Assembly: GCF_019414865.1 (NCBI RefSeq)
Contig: NZ_DXLG01000081.1
Coordinates: forward strand, 1 to 7,111
Length of the DNA stretch: 7,111 bases
From: Veillonella sp.
Lineage (GTDB): Bacteria > Bacillota > Negativicutes > Veillonellales > Veillonellaceae
Direction of reading: 5' to 3'
In this document: piece by piece, positions 5,607 through 7,111 of the stretch
Position numbering within the stretch: position 1 is the first letter of the stretch
How the letters are laid out: every line of letters starts with the position of its first letter
The notes under the pieces: generated by a model
Seen by the model: the letters and a program-made list of their open reading frames with translations, nothing else
What the model was told of the DNA's origin: nothing
Databases searched by the model: none
Made by a program: the position numbers and the translations under genes

Positions 5607-6953
5607 ATGAAATTTGATAATGAACAGTTATTGAAATATATTGGTGCTTGTACATCTCCGTATCATACAGTAGATACAAGTTTACAAATGTTATTGGATT
5701 CAGGTTTCACAGAACTTAATTTAGATGATGAGTGGCAATTAGACTCTGGTTCTTATGTAGTTAATGTATTTGGTACTACTTTGTTTGCTTTTCATATAGG
5801 AAAGAAACCAGAACACACATTACGTATTGCTTCAGCGCATACGGACTTTCCTGCAATTCGGGTTAAACCAAATCCTATTACATCAGTAAAAGGTTATACC
5901 AAGTTAAATGTGGAAATGTACGGTGGTCTCATTGAAAATACATGGCTTGATCGTCCTTTAGGGGCTGCGGGTACAGTCGTATTAAAAGGTGATAATGCTT
6001 TTGATGTAGACTCTGTATTGGTTGATACAAAACGTCCTATCGCAATCGTTCCAAACTTAGCTATACATATGAATCGTTCCGTTAATGATGGCGTTAAATT
6101 AAATCGCCAAAAGGAAATGCTTCCTATATTAATGATGGATCGTAAAAATAAGGAAAATTCTTCAAAATCTTTAACTGATAGAAGTAATCCAAGTTTATTC
6201 CCAGAATCTGACATTCAATATGATGAGTGGACTACGTTCATAGCTGAAGAGGTAAATTGTGATCCATCTGAAATTTTGTCTTATGAAATGACATTATACC
6301 CAACAGAACAAGGCTGTGTACTTGGCACAGAAGGTGATTTCATTAGCGCCCCTCGCCTTGATAATTTAACATCTTGCTTTGGTGTCCTTTCAGGGATTAT
6401 TCAAGCACGTAAACATAATGCTAATGGTGTACGCTGTGCTATTCTCTTCGATAATGAAGAGGTAGGAAGCCGTACAAAACAGGGTGGGGCAGGCATGCTT
6501 TTACCAAACCTTGTTAAACGTGTATATGATGCATTGGGATATTCCAATCAAGAGATGGAAAGTTTCATTTCAAAAGGATTTATGGTTTCCTCTGATGTAG
6601 CCCATGGTTTACATCCAAATTATCCTGAGAAAAACGATATCACTAATATTCCTACACTTAATAAAGGGGTAGCCCTAAAAATAGCATGTAGCCAATCTTA
6701 TGCCGGTGATGCCAGAGCTATTGCCATCGTTAAAGGTTTGTGTGATGAAGCTGAGGCAAACTACCAAATTTATGTAAATCGTTCTGATATACCAGGGGGC
6801 TCTACTGTAGGGTCTATTTCATCTGCTATGTTGCCGATGAGAACCATGGATGTGGGGTTACCATTATTGGCAATGCATTCTGCACGTGAGTTGATGGGGG
6901 CCAATGACCAAGAACAACTGAACCGATTAATGAATCATTTCTTAGGTGATTAA
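5607..6953 (+). CDS. M18-family metallo-aminopeptidase (448 aa)
   Basis: This is a cytoplasmic zinc-type aminopeptidase of peptidase family M18 (aspartyl aminopeptidase/aminopeptidase I family). It removes N-terminal residues from peptides and forms large tetrahedral dodecamers in characterised members. The full metal and catalytic set is visible: His78 and Asp80 in SAHTDFP, Asp252 in RLDNL, Glu284 and Glu285 in DNEEVGS, Asp330 in SSDVAHG, and His424 in AMHSARE. The family's regulatory/dimerisation insertion falls at about residues 93-235, with the conserved NLAIHMNR near its middle. The 448-aa length is normal. AGGAGG (5596-5601) precedes the ATG by five bases. The preceding terminator makes this a separate unit, but I could not pin its promoter between 5491 and 5595. 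Preference for acidic or neutral N-terminal residues cannot be read here. Confidence 0.94.
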   Translation: MKFDNEQLLKYIGACTSPYHTVDTSLQMLLDSGFTELNLDDEWQLDSGSYVVNVFGTTLFAFHIGKKPEHTLRIASAHTDFPAIRVKPNPITSVKGYTKLNVEMYGGLIENTWLDRPLGAAGTVVLKGDNAFDVDSVLVDTKRPIAIVPNLAIHMNRSVNDGVKLNRQKEMLPILMMDRKNKENSSKSLTDRSNPSLFPESDIQYDEWTTFIAEEVNCDPSEILSYEMTLYPTEQGCVLGTEGDFISAPRLDNLTSCFGVLSGIIQARKHNANGVRCAILFDNEEVGSRTKQGGAGMLLPNLVKRVYDALGYSNQEMESFISKGFMVSSDVAHGLHPNYPEKNDITNIPTLNKGVALKIACSQSYAGDARAIAIVKGLCDEAEANYQIYVNRSDIPGGSTVGSISSAMLPMRTMDVGLPLLAMHSARELMGANDQEQLNRLMNHFLGD

Positions 6954-6967
6954 TTATATAGTATATA

Positions 6968-6989
6968 GAACTAGTTCGATGTACATCGA
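6968..6989. repeat. two overlapping perfect palindromes after the aminopeptidase gene
   Basis: GAACTAGTTC (6968-6977, 10 bp) and TCGATGTACATCGA (6976-6989, 14 bp) are both perfect and share two bases. A third weak hairpin follows at once, ATGAG-TTTTT-CTCAT (7000-7014). None is followed by a T-tract on the plus strand, so they do not form a normal terminator for the aminopeptidase. They may be a regulatory site for the next gene to the right or a weak 3' end structure. Confidence 0.5.
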
Positions 6990-7059
6990 TAAAAGACATA
7001 TGAGTTTTTCTCATGTACAGCAAATAATGTATTTTATGATTTCATAATTAATATAATCC

Positions 7060-7087
7060 TTTAAATATGTGGAAAATATTGTATAAT
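7060..7087 (+). promoter_or_regulatory. possible promoter of a gene beyond the right edge
   Basis: A perfect TATAAT at 7082-7087 has a weak -35, TTTAAA (7060-7065, 4 of 6), 16 bases upstream. No open frame with a ribosome binding site begins before the window ends. The stretch is very AT-rich, so this may be chance. Confidence 0.35.
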
Positions 7088-7111
7088 AGTTATATGTAAT
7101 TATGAATATTA

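Overview
The window looks like ordinary chromosome from a low-GC, anaerobic Firmicutes-type bacterium. My best guess is the Negativicutes, close to Veillonella. The grounds are AT-rich intergenic DNA, strong AGGAGG-type ribosome binding sites, extended -10 promoters (TGnTATAAT-like), compact factor-independent terminators, and the overall feel of the proteins. The genus is an inference from memory of such proteins, not a database result.

Layout, left to right. At the extreme left edge is what looks like the right half of a terminator of a gene outside the window, followed by three 15-bp tandem repeats. A minus-strand gene (119-511) encodes a small hotdog-fold thioesterase of the fluoroacetyl-CoA thioesterase (FlK) type, with the catalytic trio at family spacing. 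A divergent intergenic region of 274 bp follows and holds a 15-bp perfect inverted repeat and an extended -10 promoter. Then come plus-strand genes for a TVP38/TMEM64 (VTT-domain) membrane protein (786-1523) and a fold-type I PLP-dependent aminotransferase (1576-2769), probably read from the same transcript. Next is an mrp/Nbp35-type P-loop ATPase (2893-3726) with its own promoter, a 19-bp palindrome at the predicted transcription start, and a strong terminator. After that is a DASS (SLC13/CitT-type) dicarboxylate transporter (3972-5372), preceded by a roughly 100-nt leader that may fold and that encodes a short aromatic-rich peptide whose stop overlaps the transporter's ribosome binding site. 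A strong terminator follows. Last is a complete M18 metallo-aminopeptidase (5607-6953), followed by overlapping short palindromes and a possible promoter at the right edge.

The genes do not form one pathway. They are four or five short, independently controlled transcription units for housekeeping and metabolism: acyl-CoA hydrolysis, membrane upkeep, amino acid transamination, Fe-S cluster carriage, dicarboxylate transport and peptide breakdown. I see no mobile element, CRISPR array, tRNA or rRNA, and no defence or toxin system. The parts most worth a second look are regulatory: the coupled leader peptide and fold before the transporter, the palindrome at the mrp start, and the inverted repeat between the divergent genes. 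Within the proteins, the notable point is the loss of one of the two conserved C-terminal cysteines in Mrp.
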